Positions 54,098-64,000 of a DNA stretch of 64,000 bases are shown here, in pieces (position 1 is the first letter of the stretch; the number at the start of each line of letters is the position of its first letter). Origin of the DNA: Drechmeria coniospora (Eukaryota; Ascomycota; Sordariomycetes; Hypocreales; Ophiocordycipitaceae). The position numbers and the translations under genes were made by a program. The DNA lies in contig NC_054391.1 in assembly GCF_001625195.1 (NCBI RefSeq), forward strand, positions 4,165,157-4,229,156, read 5' to 3'. The notes under the pieces were generated by a model. It searched no databases and was not told where the DNA came from. It was given only the letters and a program-made list of their open reading frames with translations.

Positions 54098-56985
54098 GCT
54101 TGCGTGGGGGGTGTATTCTGGTCTACCGGCCGAGCGTGCGAAGGAGTGATGGAACGAGCGAGTGCGTGACGCGAGCTGGCGGCACGATGGGAGTCGGTCG
54201 AGAGCAGAGCACGGGTAGCAAGAGGGATGGCGAGGAGGGAAACGGACGGACTGACGAGATCGAGACGAAGAAGGAGTGGAGGAGCAAGGAGGGGCGTGTG
54301 GTGTTGTTATTCCTCCACGGACGGACGCAGGTTACGAGTACTCGGTGCAGCCGACCACACTTGTGCGCATGGGGCGGATGGATCTGGTCTGGTCCGGTCT
54401 AGGACGCTATGCGGAAGACGCTGCGCGCTGGAGCGACGGGAATAACGGGGAGCAGCGGGCAGGGCAGGGCAGGCCACAGGTAAGTAGAGCACTGTAAGTA
54501 CATACTGTACAGTAGGCGGACAGGAGGCAGGCAGGCAAGGCAGGGGCAGAAAGGCTCCATCAGGATTTTCACCGCCCTCGCCCAGGACGGTGCCGGCTGC
54601 GGTGTGGGCTCGTCGACGCGTTTCCGCCTCGCTCAACATCCACGGCACCGGGCAGCATGGGGAAAAAAGAACAGGGACGGTACGTACAGGGAGGGAGGGC
54701 ATGGCAGGGTAAGGAGCACAGCCATTAGAGCGCTGTAGAAATGAATTGGTGGTGCGGATCTGCCGCCAGGGGAAGTGGGGTCGCGAATGCGTCCATGATG
54801 CCACGGAGTCATGGACATGGACCCTACGGGGCACAATGGCCGCCTCGCCCGTGGCAGCGACAGACGAAGTGATGCCCGCCAGGGACCCTGGGATGGCGCG
54901 CCGACGCGCTAAGAGCGCATAGTCTCGCCGCCGGCCTTGGTGTGGCAAGCGTGTGCTCGTCACAAGCCACGGTACGCGTGCCTGGCCATTGTCGGTGCCT
55001 CGTCGTCGTCGTACGGCAGTGGTGGGTGCGGACGTGTTGAGCAGGTAAGTCGTCTTGGTTGGGCGGCGAAGGAGGGGGAGGGGAAAGGGAGGGCGGGGGG
55101 GCGCGTTGGCGACGATGATGAATGAGGCGCCGGCGAGGGTCCGATGCTCATCGTTTTCGTATTCGTACTCGTATTCGCAGACGGACGATGGCGAAGCAGA
55201 ATGTGAAACCGAACGGCCGAGTCGTCCGTGTCTCATGGACATTGAACTCGTGCAACGCAAGTAGGTAAGTGCATGTACTGCATTGCACATGGACTCTTGC
55301 ATCCACGCCACGCGATCGATGCCCATGAGCATCCCTCCCTACCTGCTATTCCTTGCGTCGTACGGAGTACAGGTGCCGTGGGTGCGCGTCATGTGTCCAT
55401 GACGGACTTGCCAACAGCCGACGTCGACGACTTGACTAGGCCGTCCCGACTATTGCAGTACACATAAGTACTTGAGTACTTGCAAGTACGGAGTACATGT
55501 AGTCGTAGTTGCGTTGCACAGCATACTTACCTAGGTACCTACAGTACCTACCTACTTATACATGTACACACAAGTGCCGTACAGGGTGCACTGTATTGTT
55601 TCCTTGTGCTCCGGACTCGTGCGAGTTCAAGTATTGCACTCGTCGCGTGTCGGTGCGGAGTGCCGGTGCATGCATGCACTTACCTTTGTACCTAGGTACA
55701 GTACTGTACAGTACGTAAGTATGGAAGTGACTTGTAATTACTTAGTACCTACATGCACACCTTCTTGTATGTACATGCTGCATCAAGTCTATGATTCCAC
55801 TTGCATGCGTATTGAAAGCAATACCTACAAGTACTTGCATGTGAAGCACCTGATGTGCATGTAGACATGGAAGTAGGTGTAGGTAGCGCTGTGATGCATG
55901 TACTTGCATGTAGGTACTCTGCATTACTCCGTGGTGAGTAAGTACCTACTCCGTACTCCGTATTGAACACAGCTTCAGCGTGCACTCCGAAATACCGAGT
56001 ACCATCATGCGCCAACGCCCCAGCAGATTCAAGCACCGCACATCACCAATACACGTCCATGTACTCTGCACACCGTGCCACCAAGACGCTCGCCAATGGG
56101 ACATGCAGATCACACAAATACGCGCAGCATGGCGTCAAGAGGTCACCGCCGTACCGGTAGTTCCCCCGGTCGTCCTTGCAGACAGAGTCAGGCGGCTAGG
56201 ATCGTGAACCGCCCGGAAAGGTCGGGAATGAGCGAGCATGTTGGCATGGCCACGAGCGTCCCGAGTACGAGTACGAGAGTGCGTGCACGTTGGGCTTGGT
56301 AGCGAGGCATGGCACGTAATAAGTGTAGGTGTACGGAGTATTACTTGTGCATGTACGGAGTACACGTACTTAACATGAATTACATGTTGCACTGTAGCCA
56401 CAACTAAGGTAGTAGTAATAGTTGTACTCCGCACTTGGATGCAGAACAATATAGCCGGGCTGCACTCCGTACATGTAAGTACTAGGTAGTTGTACAGTAC
56501 TTGAGCGTGCCTGTGGTTGTACATGTACGTTCAGTACGAGGTGTTATACTCGAGGTGTACATGTACAGTTCGTCATTAACACAACAACAGTCAGTACATG
56601 TACACCTTAGGTACACTACACACCCTCCTTTGTGACGACATCGGCATCTACAGCACCTGCTCTGACCTGCCACCACCTCACTGTGACCTGCCGCCGCTCG
56701 ACCGACATGCTACTAGGTTAGTACCTCGGTACTAGCAGAGTGCTGTCCTATTACAGCGCTGCGTGTACTTGTATAGTGACTGCTGCACTCCGTACTAGGT
56801 ACTCTATACATCAACAACCAGGCATAGTACACCAAGGCTGGAGGTACATGGGACAGATACCACTTGTGCACGGTGTGCTTGCGTTGGTACCATGTTCCGG
56901 CAGCTGTATCGGATATTTGCCCTCACAGTGTACGTACTGTAGATGGCTGCTTTCTGTGTCCTCAGGCCTCCTACTTTGCCGCCCA

Positions 56986-57053
56986 CGTCCGACCTCATCA
57001 CCCGTCCGACCTCATCACCCGTCCGACCTCATCTCCCGACCGACCTCATCGCC
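56986..57053. repeat. 17-bp minisatellite, four units
   Basis: CGTCCGACCTCATCACC is repeated four times (56986, 57003, 57020, 57037) with substitutions in the third and fourth units, followed by a partial fifth. It is flanked by non-repetitive sequence. Confidence 0.9.
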
Positions 57054-58333
57054 CGACCGACTTGCTCCGCGTTGGCTCCCCGACCCGAGGACGTCTCGAC
57101 CGCACGTTGTACCCCCATCCATCCTGGACAGCAGCGGTCCCCTGGACGCTTGAACCGTCGAGGAACCGGCTGCAGGCCAGCCGAGCAAGCAGCGGCTCGT
57201 ACGAGCGGCCTCGTGTCGATCGGCATCGAGGCCCATCCATGCAAGGACCAGCCGATGCATGTCCTCGTACTTACACGCCCATCAGCCAACACCACCCCCT
57301 CGACCCCCGTCGCCGCCCCTCCACGTCGGCCCGGGATGCGGGAGAGCGGGAGAGCGACCGTTCGGGTCCACTCGGCGATGGTTCGGACAACCGAGCCGTG
57401 GTTGCCTGCCAGGAAGATGCTGCGTATGCTCGCCCTTGGTCGCCGCGTTCGTATGCCGAGGCCTCGACCGCCTCCCTCCATGCTCTCCTGCCGAGAGCCC
57501 ATCTATTCACATTCATGGACGAGCAATATCATGCATGTGCTGGCTGAAGCCAGTGCAGTGCACGGTAGCCTCTCCCTCACCGTGTTGAATCAGCCTCCTC
57601 GGGGAGATTGACTCTGTCTCTCGACCCGACATCCCAGACGACCATGTGGCCCGCCTTCCTCGCCGATATGCTCTCCTACCTCGCCCGAGCGGACTGGCTG
57701 AGTCATTACCCTACCTCGACCTACATTTCAACAGTACTGCGAAGCGACCGTCCGTCGGCTCCGGTAGTGCGTCGCAAGGAGGATCCATGGCCGTCGAAAA
57801 TGCCCACGCGATCATCTCATGCATCCCTTGATCGCCTTCATTTCGAACCCTCACCATCGGGCCTCGCCATCGGCGGCCAATCGACGGTGACGCGGGATAA
57901 AACGGCACGGCGGACAGGCCATGACGAGGAACCGAGTCGGCCATGACCTCTTTCTTCGCCCGACAAGCCCCTGGACGATACGGCGCCTGTTCACCTCGGC
58001 GTAGTGAGCGGGCGGGTGAGCCGCCCACCCTCCAACCTCCATCGGCGTCCGGGGGTGTCATCGGCCGTCGCTGCCGGTACGAGCCGGACCGGGCACCCTA
58101 TGCCTTGTGCTTCAGACGGTGCGCTGGCTTCTGGCTGGTGGCTCTCTTTCCCCATCTCCGTAGACACCGACGTGGGTTTCATTCAATCGGCCATCGGCAG
58201 TCTCATCAAGGGCACCCACCGCCCGACTCTCATGACGACGCAAAACTGTGGCTGGTGTCGCATCAACACGCCTGTCGCTGTGCTGAGCGCGTCCCGCACC
58301 CTGTACGGGAGAGGGCGCGACGGCCGCAACACG

Positions 58334-58462
58334 GGCTGCCAATGCGAAAGAAATCAGGCGGTGCCGCGCACGTCAAGCGCATACATTCACGTACGGACAC
58401 GTGTGGCTGCCAATGCGGAGGATATCTGGCGGTACTGCACACGTCAACTGCCCATGTTCACG
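58334..58462. repeat. Diverged direct repeat of about 58 bp, 71 bp apart
   Basis: GGCTGCCAATGCGAAAGAAATC... at 58334 and GGCTGCCAATGCGGAGGATATC... at 58405 remain alignable through GGCGGT, GCACACGTCAA and TTCACG. Identity is clearly above chance, but about a fifth of positions differ. No coding frame is shared intact. Confidence 0.7.
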
Positions 58463-58658
58463 CATGAATGGCTTCAAGTGCATGGCAAAATTCAAATGCT
58501 CATTCTGGACAGCAGCCGAGCCGCCGACGACAATCGTATCAATGCTAAAAACGCCAACGCTATGCGTGCAGCCGTACGTGGCCTCCTCCGGTCAGGGCCC
58601 GATGATTCGTGGCGATCGGAAACGAACGTGACACCGCCAACCTGTTGTCGCTGGACGC

Positions 58659-60704
58659 CTAGTCCGTCGTGGCGGCATCCGCCGCCGTCCCGGAGACTGC
58701 CTCCGACGGCGAGACGAGCACCTTGGCGCTCCCGATGCCATCCGCCTTGCTGTCCACGACGGGACTGTCGACCGACGACGGCGGCGTGTCCTCGTCCGTC
58801 TCGTACGGCGTCTCGGCTGCCTTTTCCCTCTCGACCGAATCCGCCGTGCCCTTGGGCTCCGGCGCCGCCGACTCCTTGGCCGTCGGGGACGCCTTGGCAG
58901 CCCCACCGTCCTCGACCTTGGCTCCCTCGGCATCGGACGGCATCGGCTGCTCCTTTGGCCGCTTCGACGTATCCTCGAGCTCCTCCTCCTTGGCCTTCCT
59001 CTCCTTGCGCATCTGCGTGACCCAGAGGGCGGCGGCGTCAATCGCCCGCTCCGGCTCACGCTTGTGCCGCAGCAGCAGGCCCTGCACCTCGGCCGGGCTG
59101 AACTCGAGCTCGGGGATGTTGGCGGCGAAGCGCTTCGCGAGACCGTCGACGCGCTCGCGCGTCCTGAGACGCTCCGCGACGCCGTCGTTCTGGTCCGCCT
59201 CGTCGGCGTGGCCGCATACGTCCTTGGCCCTGCTCCTCTTGCCACGCCGCGGCCGATGAAGGAGGGCGTGCTCGTTCTCGTACGGCGCGTAGATGGCGCG
59301 GAAGATGGCGGCCGTCATGCCCGCGTCGGCGAGGCCAAAGGGGATGATCATGTCGACGCGTCCGGGACGGATGAGGGCCTTGTCGAGCTTCTCGATGTGG
59401 TTCGTCGTCATGACGAGGATGCGACCCTCCTGGGAGGCGATGCCGTCGAGGATGTTGAGGAGGCCCGAGAGCGACAGCCGGCCGCCGGCCGGGGGCGTCG
59501 GGCCAGCCGTGCCTCCTCCGGCCAGCGCCGGCGGCGGCGGCGGCGGCGGCGTCGAGGCCGCCTTCGGGGCGGCCGCGTCCTCGCGCGTGTGGGTGAGGCC
59601 GGCGCTGTCAATGTCCTCGAGCAGGACGATGCAGCGGGTGGGCAGCTCGTTGAAGAGCGTCGTGATGTTCTCCTCGGTCGCCGAGGCCGAGCTGAGGCTC
59701 ACAATGTAAATCTTCATGCGAAAGTAGCCGGCCAGCGCGAGGCTCAACGAGCTCTTGCCCGTGCCCGGGGGGCCGTGGAGGAGGTAGCCTCGGCGGTAGG
59801 GGATCCCGCGGTTCGCGTACCAGCGGCGCGTCGAGGGGTTGAGGTAGTCGGCGGCGTCGTCGAGCAGCTCCCGCTTGGCCTGCTCGTTGAGGATGACGGT
59901 GGCAAAGGGGCGGTTGAGACGCGACATGCAACGCTGCCAGTACGTCTCGGTCAGGTTTCCCCGGTAGATGAGCGTCTTGCGTTTGTCCTTTTTCAGGTGC
60001 ATCTGGCGGGCGTCGACGAGCAGCTGCTTCAGGATCCAGGGGCTCCGGCCGAAGCACGAGATGGAGAGCTCCTCGCGTTCGCTCAGCGACTGCAGGTTGA
60101 CCTCCTGCCGGTTCTGGTGCCGCTCGAACATGAGCGGGTAGCCCCTGTACCAGAAGTAGTGGGAGCCAAAGGCCGGCGTGTAGTGCAGGGCGCTCTTCTG
60201 ATGGCCGTTGGCGTCGCCGACCGTCTCGCCGACCGTCTCGCCGCCGCCGTCCTCGTCCTCGTCGTTGTCGTCCTCGTCGTCGTCCTCGTCGCTCGAATCG
60301 TTGTAGCGGTACATGAAACGACTCCGCGAGTTGAGGTTCGTGTTGGCGAGGAAGTGGCGAGACGTCTGCGAGAACTTTTGCTTCGACAGCCACAGCATCA
60401 CCATGTTATAGATCTCATCGTCCGTCCGGATCCTAACCGACGACATGAGATGCTCATCCACGAGGTTCCAGACAAACGAGCGTGCGTAGCTCCAGACGAC
60501 GACGGCTCCGCAGAGGGCGATGAGGCTGTGGATGTAGAGGTTGACGTCGGTGCCGATGTAGGCGTTGGCGGCCGAGATGAAGACGGAGAAGCCCGGGAAG
60601 AAGTAGTTGAGAAGGGCGAACTGGGGCGAGGGAGCGCCGGGCACGCCGTGCAGCAGAGGCATCGCCGACGGTGCCGCTTCCGCCACCGGTTCGTTGGACT
60701 CCAT
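58659..60704 (-). CDS. BCS1-like AAA ATPase (mitochondrial chaperone family)
   Basis: The frame gives 681 residues from the ATG at 60704 and is open upstream to 61031, so a longer start is possible. After a short tail comes FFPGFSVFISAANAYIG and LYIHSLIALCGAVVVWSYA, a membrane segment near the N-terminus as in Bcs1. A BCS1 N-terminal domain follows, with an acidic Asp/Glu run. The AAA module has Walker A GPPGTGKSS, Walker B CIVLLEDIDSAG, and LLNILDGIASQEGRILVMTTNH with IRPGRVDM as sensor/arginine-finger region. Between Walker B and SGLLNILDG is an extra Pro/Gly stretch (about 30 residues). The C-terminal 150 residues are Lys/Glu- and Ser-rich. True Bcs1 inserts the Rieske protein into complex III; fungi have several paralogues, so the role here is uncertain. 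Confidence 0.9.
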   Translation of the reverse strand: MESNEPVAEAAPSAMPLLHGVPGAPSPQFALLNYFFPGFSVFISAANAYIGTDVNLYIHSLIALCGAVVVWSYARSFVWNLVDEHLMSSVRIRTDDEIYNMVMLWLSKQKFSQTSRHFLANTNLNSRSRFMYRYNDSSDEDDDEDDNDEDEDGGGETVGETVGDANGHQKSALHYTPAFGSHYFWYRGYPLMFERHQNRQEVNLQSLSEREELSISCFGRSPWILKQLLVDARQMHLKKDKRKTLIYRGNLTETYWQRCMSRLNRPFATVILNEQAKRELLDDAADYLNPSTRRWYANRGIPYRRGYLLHGPPGTGKSSLSLALAGYFRMKIYIVSLSSASATEENITTLFNELPTRCIVLLEDIDSAGLTHTREDAAAPKAASTPPPPPPPALAGGGTAGPTPPAGGRLSLSGLLNILDGIASQEGRILVMTTNHIEKLDKALIRPGRVDMIIPFGLADAGMTAAIFRAIYAPYENEHALLHRPRRGKRSRAKDVCGHADEADQNDGVAERLRTRERVDGLAKRFAANIPELEFSPAEVQGLLLRHKREPERAIDAAALWVTQMRKERKAKEEELEDTSKRPKEQPMPSDAEGAKVEDGGAAKASPTAKESAAPEPKGTADSVEREKAAETPYETDEDTPPSSVDSPVVDSKADGIGSAKVLVSPSEAVSGTAADAATTD

Positions 60705-61500
60705 CACGACGAGCGGGCCGCTGGTGTTGGGTGACGACGAGTCGGGGACCGCGGGGGAGGGGGGCCGGGCTTCGATGTCGATGCCGTCGGCTCTCCGTGG
60801 CGACGGAGGGGACAGCTTCGGTTTATAGCAGAGCCGGGCTGCAGGTCGAGCAGGGCCTCTGGCGAGCATGGATGAGGGCCTTGCCATGCAGGTGCGGAGG
60901 CTATCGTTCTTATCCGAGGATGCTTCAGGCAGCCACGGCACAGGCACGGCGGCCAACCTGACAACCTCGCTCGCTACACGGCGAATACTTGCCGTATGCG
61001 GGCACGGCGGGCCGGTTCCGAGGTAACGCACGAGTACCCGTCGAGCCCGTCGCTGGCCAGCGGCCGGAGAGGGACTCTGAGGCAGCCGCTAGACTGGCCA
61101 TGATGACTCCCTCCCGGCCACCACATCGAGCCTCAGGCTCACAATCAGGCTCACAAGGCTCACAAGGCAGCGACGAGGAGCCGCGGGGGCGAGGGGACGA
61201 GGATCGACGCCTCCGAGCCAATGGCGCGCCTTGGAGGAGCGACGCACGCGTCACGGGCAGTTCGCCGCCATGAGGCGTGGCGGCTGGTGAGTCAACGGCG
61301 ACGGTGAGTTGCTCGAGAAGCTCTGAGCTGTGGCGCAGGCAGCGGCTAGGTGCCAAAGCTTAGGTGCTTGCTCGCTACGCCGGCGTGCCATCAAGGCAAG
61401 TCACGGCTGCCTGACTGACTACCTGCAGTGCACAGATGTACAGGTACTTGAAGCAGGCCGTAGGAAGCCCACTGATCAGCAGCTGGCTGGTACGTAGGTG

Positions 61501-61628
61501 TGCCGAGGAGTGCCATGACACCTCCGCGGTGCTCTGCCGTAAAGACTTTTTGCTATGGAAAGACTGCCGAGGAGTGCCATAACACCTCCGCGGTGCTCTG
61601 CCGTAAAGACTTTTTGCTATGGAAAGAC
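61501..61628. repeat. 64-bp tandem duplication, two copies
   Basis: Positions 61501-61564 and 61565-61628 match almost perfectly; the only difference seen is GCCATGACA against GCCATAACA. A partial third copy (GACTGCC) follows. The unit ends with TGCTATGGAAAGAC. Confidence 0.95.
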
Positions 61629-62940
61629 TGCCAAGTACATGCCCATGCCATGAGCGGTGAATGCAAGTGAAATACGGTGTACTCTCTGTACAGTACACTC
61701 CGTACAGTACTCCGTACTTGTATTTTTCCGTCGAGTAGGAATACTTGCGGAGTACGGCGTATGTAGATGTAAGTACTTGCGTACCTAGTAGTGTCACTGT
61801 TGAAGTTGTAGGTACCTAGTACCTACAGTAGGTGCACTGAGCACTGTATGTGCACGAAGGGGTAGCACAAGTATTACCTCACTACCTAGTACGTCGGTAG
61901 CATGGAGGTACTTGGTACCGTAGCTGGTATTCCCATGCACGACAAGTACTTATAGAGTATCGTAAGTATGTACAGCACCTACTACGGAGTACGGAGTGCT
62001 GCAAGTAACGCTCCTAGGTGTACACAGGTGATGTACTCTGTACTCCGTACGTAGTGCTGTAATGCGAGGTCGGTATACAAGTGCATGTAGTACATGTATA
62101 CTGTATACTAGTACGCAAGTGTTCCGTTCCGCAGTAGGTGCATGTACTTGCACCTACTCGTGCCGCGCACATCTTAGACGTGCATGCAAAAAGTCCTTGC
62201 TCACGCGCGATTATCAGGCACTCGTTTCTTCATCTGGAAGCGTACATGTGCTATTAGTACCCAAGTAAGTAAGTAGGTCTCGTTTGCCAAGCATCCGATG
62301 CTGACAGTGGGCCAGGCCAACCCGTACGGAGCACGAGTGCCTGCGTTACACGTGGGCGCTCGATAATACGGAAGCATGCCGAGACTTCTTCCCCCTTCCC
62401 TCCCTCCCTCTCGTGTTTCCACTCCAGTGTCGCTCCACACTCCTCGATTCGATGGCCTGTCTCCTCTGCCGATGTGACGACAAAATCTCCCGCGCCGCCC
62501 CGGGCCAGCAACACAATCCCAGCCAGCTGGCATCGCCCCCCAACCACTGGCCCGCTGCACAGCCGCCAGGCAAGGCTTGCTCAGCCCCGGAGCGAGGCGG
62601 CGGCACGTTGCTTGCGCTGACCACCTGGCAGGCAGCAAAGGCTTTTTATTAAAAAAAAAAAAAGAAATCAAAAAAATAAAGTGTTCAATCACGATGCTGG
62701 TTCGGGGATTCGACAGCATTCATGTCTGGTGCTCTGCATGTGGGTGCCATCGTTGCGTTTCCTACCGGTACGGAATATGTACAGCACAGTTTGTGCTTGG
62801 CCAGTTGGCAGGCAGTGCTCGCTGCAAACGCAGCGAGGACAGTCAGCGGCGAAAGTGCAGGCGGTAAGGTTGTAGGTGGCTAGTGGTGCTACGTGGCCGT
62901 CTTTGCACAGAATGGAGGAACTGACTGATTCCACTCCACA

Positions 62941-63053
62941 ACCTCGTCCCGGAACAACTTCTTGGAACCTCGTCTTGGAACGATTTCCTGGAACGACTTC
63001 CTCGAACCTCCGTCTTGAAACGACTTCCTCGAACCTCGTCTTGGAACCTCTTC
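62941..63053. repeat. 13-bp-period minisatellite (AACCTCGTCTTGG / AACGACTTCCTCG)
   Basis: Two related 13-bp units alternate about eight times, giving a mixed 26-bp period. Their translation as repeated SRKSFQ (minus) or SSNLVLE (plus) is an artefact of the repeat. Confidence 0.9.
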
Positions 63054-63205
63054 GTCAAGCCTCCTCCTGCTGCTGCTGGATCCCGACAGACGCCTTGCTT
63101 TGGACAGGACCAAACGCTTCGTCGCGTCCATCTCTTGGTTCTCCTCCCTGCGGCCCTGCCGTCCAGCCTAGGCAACGTGCAGCTCATCCATCTCGTCCCT
63201 GGTCA

Positions 63206-63754
63206 TCATTTCGTTCCTCCGGGCTGCGCCGCAACGCCGTCAGGGAACATGGCTGCCGCCGGTGCACCCTCGGGGCCGCTCATCCCCTCCTGCTGCGCTC
63301 GCATCGGGGCCATCGGAATGCCGGACCCATCGTGGCCAATGTCAACAGCAGGGGTAGCGTGGTGTCCGTCCCGCCTTTGCGCCGTTCGACCTCTCGCAGC
63401 CGGCTGTTTGCGAGTCGACCATCCGCCCCGGCGGCGGTGTCGAGGGATAAGGGTGATCCAGAAGAGGCGGCTGTCGTGTTCGGCAGACTCCATGGCCTCG
63501 TCCGAAGCACCCTCGGCGCACCGTCGTGTCTTCTTCTTGACAATCGTCGCCTCCTGGGGCGCTCCCGTGGCGTAGGCCATGATTCTCGCGGCGAATGAAT
63601 GCTCCGGCATCTCCTTGTACTTGATGGTCCATTCGCTCGTGTACGTCGTCACGTTGATCGCTTTGCCGCCCGGTCGCCGTGCCCGTTGGGCGGGAGTCGA
63701 CGAGAAGGATGAAGCGCTCGTCGAGCACGATTGGGACGTCGACGTCGACGTCAT
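63206..63754 (-). CDS. Uncertain open frame, possible gene fragment
   Basis: From the ATG at 63754 the frame encodes about 182 residues. An early Ser-rich part (SQSCSTSASSFSSTPAQ) is followed by AINVTTYTSEWTIKYKEMPEHSFAARI, which has the look of a real folded segment. The remainder (IPRHRRRGGWSTRKQP and onward) is low-information. It may be the internal exon of a gene whose other exons I cannot identify, or chance. No family was recognised. Confidence 0.25.
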   Translation of the reverse strand: MTSTSTSQSCSTSASSFSSTPAQRARRPGGKAINVTTYTSEWTIKYKEMPEHSFAARIMAYATGAPQEATIVKKKTRRCAEGASDEAMESAEHDSRLFWITLIPRHRRRGGWSTRKQPAARGRTAQRRDGHHATPAVDIGHDGSGIPMAPMRAQQEGMSGPEGAPAAAMFPDGVAAQPGGTK

Positions 63755-64000
63755 GCTCTGCGTTCCGCGACGAACGTGACCGAGGCGTGCAGGACAAGGG
63801 ACATGTTCGCGTTGGTCGTCCCTTTCCGTCGGTGGCCGACACCTCGACCTGCCGGACGGACGGCTGCCAAGTGGCTGCCAAACGATGAGCACGGTGGGCA
63901 TGGGTTCACGTCCGCACGCGAGGTGGAACGGCTGCCTCTTGAGCCACGGCCGCCTCGTCGATCAGGGGTTCGACAACGCTGCATGCCATCCCACACCACA

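Larger units (their letters stand above)
54098..58658. other. 4.5-kb gene-free region
   Basis: No supported gene was found. The ERG13 promoter lies at its left end. Dense GTAC/TACGGAGTA words fill 55450-55960 and 56310-56800. A 17-bp minisatellite lies at 56986-57053 and a diverged direct repeat at 58334-58462. The longest open frames (54307-55332 minus, 57029-57502 minus, 58004-59020 plus) translate to low-information Arg/Pro/Ser-rich sequence. Confidence 0.6.
60705..64000. other. Right-end region without a convincing gene
   Basis: GTAC/TACGGAGTA words are dense at 61680-62110. A 64-bp tandem duplication lies at 61501-61628, an A-rich run at 62649-62685 and a 13-bp-period minisatellite at 62941-63053. 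One minus-strand frame at 63206-63754 is listed separately as a weak candidate gene. Confidence 0.55.

Noticed and set aside
54307..55332. 341-codon minus-strand frame
   Set aside because: It crosses an intergenic GC-rich region; composition is low-information and no conserved segment is seen.
59064..60734. 556-codon plus-strand open frame opposite the BCS1-like gene
   Set aside because: It is an antisense shadow of a GC-rich coding region; the minus strand shows Walker A and B motifs.
1..64000. tRNA, rRNA or CRISPR loci
   Set aside because: I looked for T-loop GGTTCGA-type sequences in a cloverleaf context and for regularly spaced direct repeats. The GGTTCGA hits are in coding or unstructured DNA, and the repeats found are contiguous minisatellites without spacers.

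Overview
The window is nuclear DNA of a filamentous ascomycete. Evidence: short GT-AG introns (about 50-180 bp) with CTAAC/CTGAC-like branch sites, recognisable fungal housekeeping genes (ADE13, ERG13, NDC80, PEX14, RAD10/ERCC1, SNU13, BCS1-like), one fungal zinc-cluster-type transcription factor and GC-rich coding exons. A secreted heat-labile-enterotoxin-A-like ADP-ribosyltransferase and several small secreted proteins point, by inference only, to a hypocrealean invertebrate pathogen (for example Ophiocordycipitaceae or Clavicipitaceae). No species can be fixed from the sequence.

Layout. 0.2-9.3 kb: a class I flavin disulfide reductase (-), a secreted enterotoxin-A-like protein (+) and a fungal transcription factor (-). 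12.4-22.8 kb: a low-complexity hypothetical protein (+), RAD10/ERCC1 (+), a secreted GH47 alpha-mannosidase (+), an 82-residue protein (-), an NAPE-PLD-like metallo-beta-lactamase-fold phospholipase (-) and SNU13 (-). 24.6-39.2 kb: an accessory-looking block. Two related small secreted proteins flank ADE13, followed by an unusual 736-residue secreted protein, a decayed 5'-truncated copy of it, and a six-exon secreted protein. 41.6-46.6 kb: NDC80 and PEX14 in divergent orientation, then a broken amidoligase-like remnant. 48.0-54.1 kb: an alpha/beta hydrolase, a DHCR24-like FAD oxidoreductase and ERG13 (HMG-CoA synthase). 58.7-60.7 kb: a BCS1-like AAA ATPase. The last 3 kb has no convincing gene.

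Gene-free stretches are long (up to 4.5 kb). They are saturated with short words built on GTAC, above all TACGGAGTA/TACTCCGTA, which are rare in exons. Several carry minisatellites or short tandem duplications. The housekeeping genes act independently. ERG13 and the DHCR24-like gene could both bear on isoprenoid/sterol metabolism. The most unusual part is the 24-39 kb secreted-protein block.

All exon boundaries were placed by eye from frame continuity, splice consensus and family expectation. No alignment, RNA data or database search was available.
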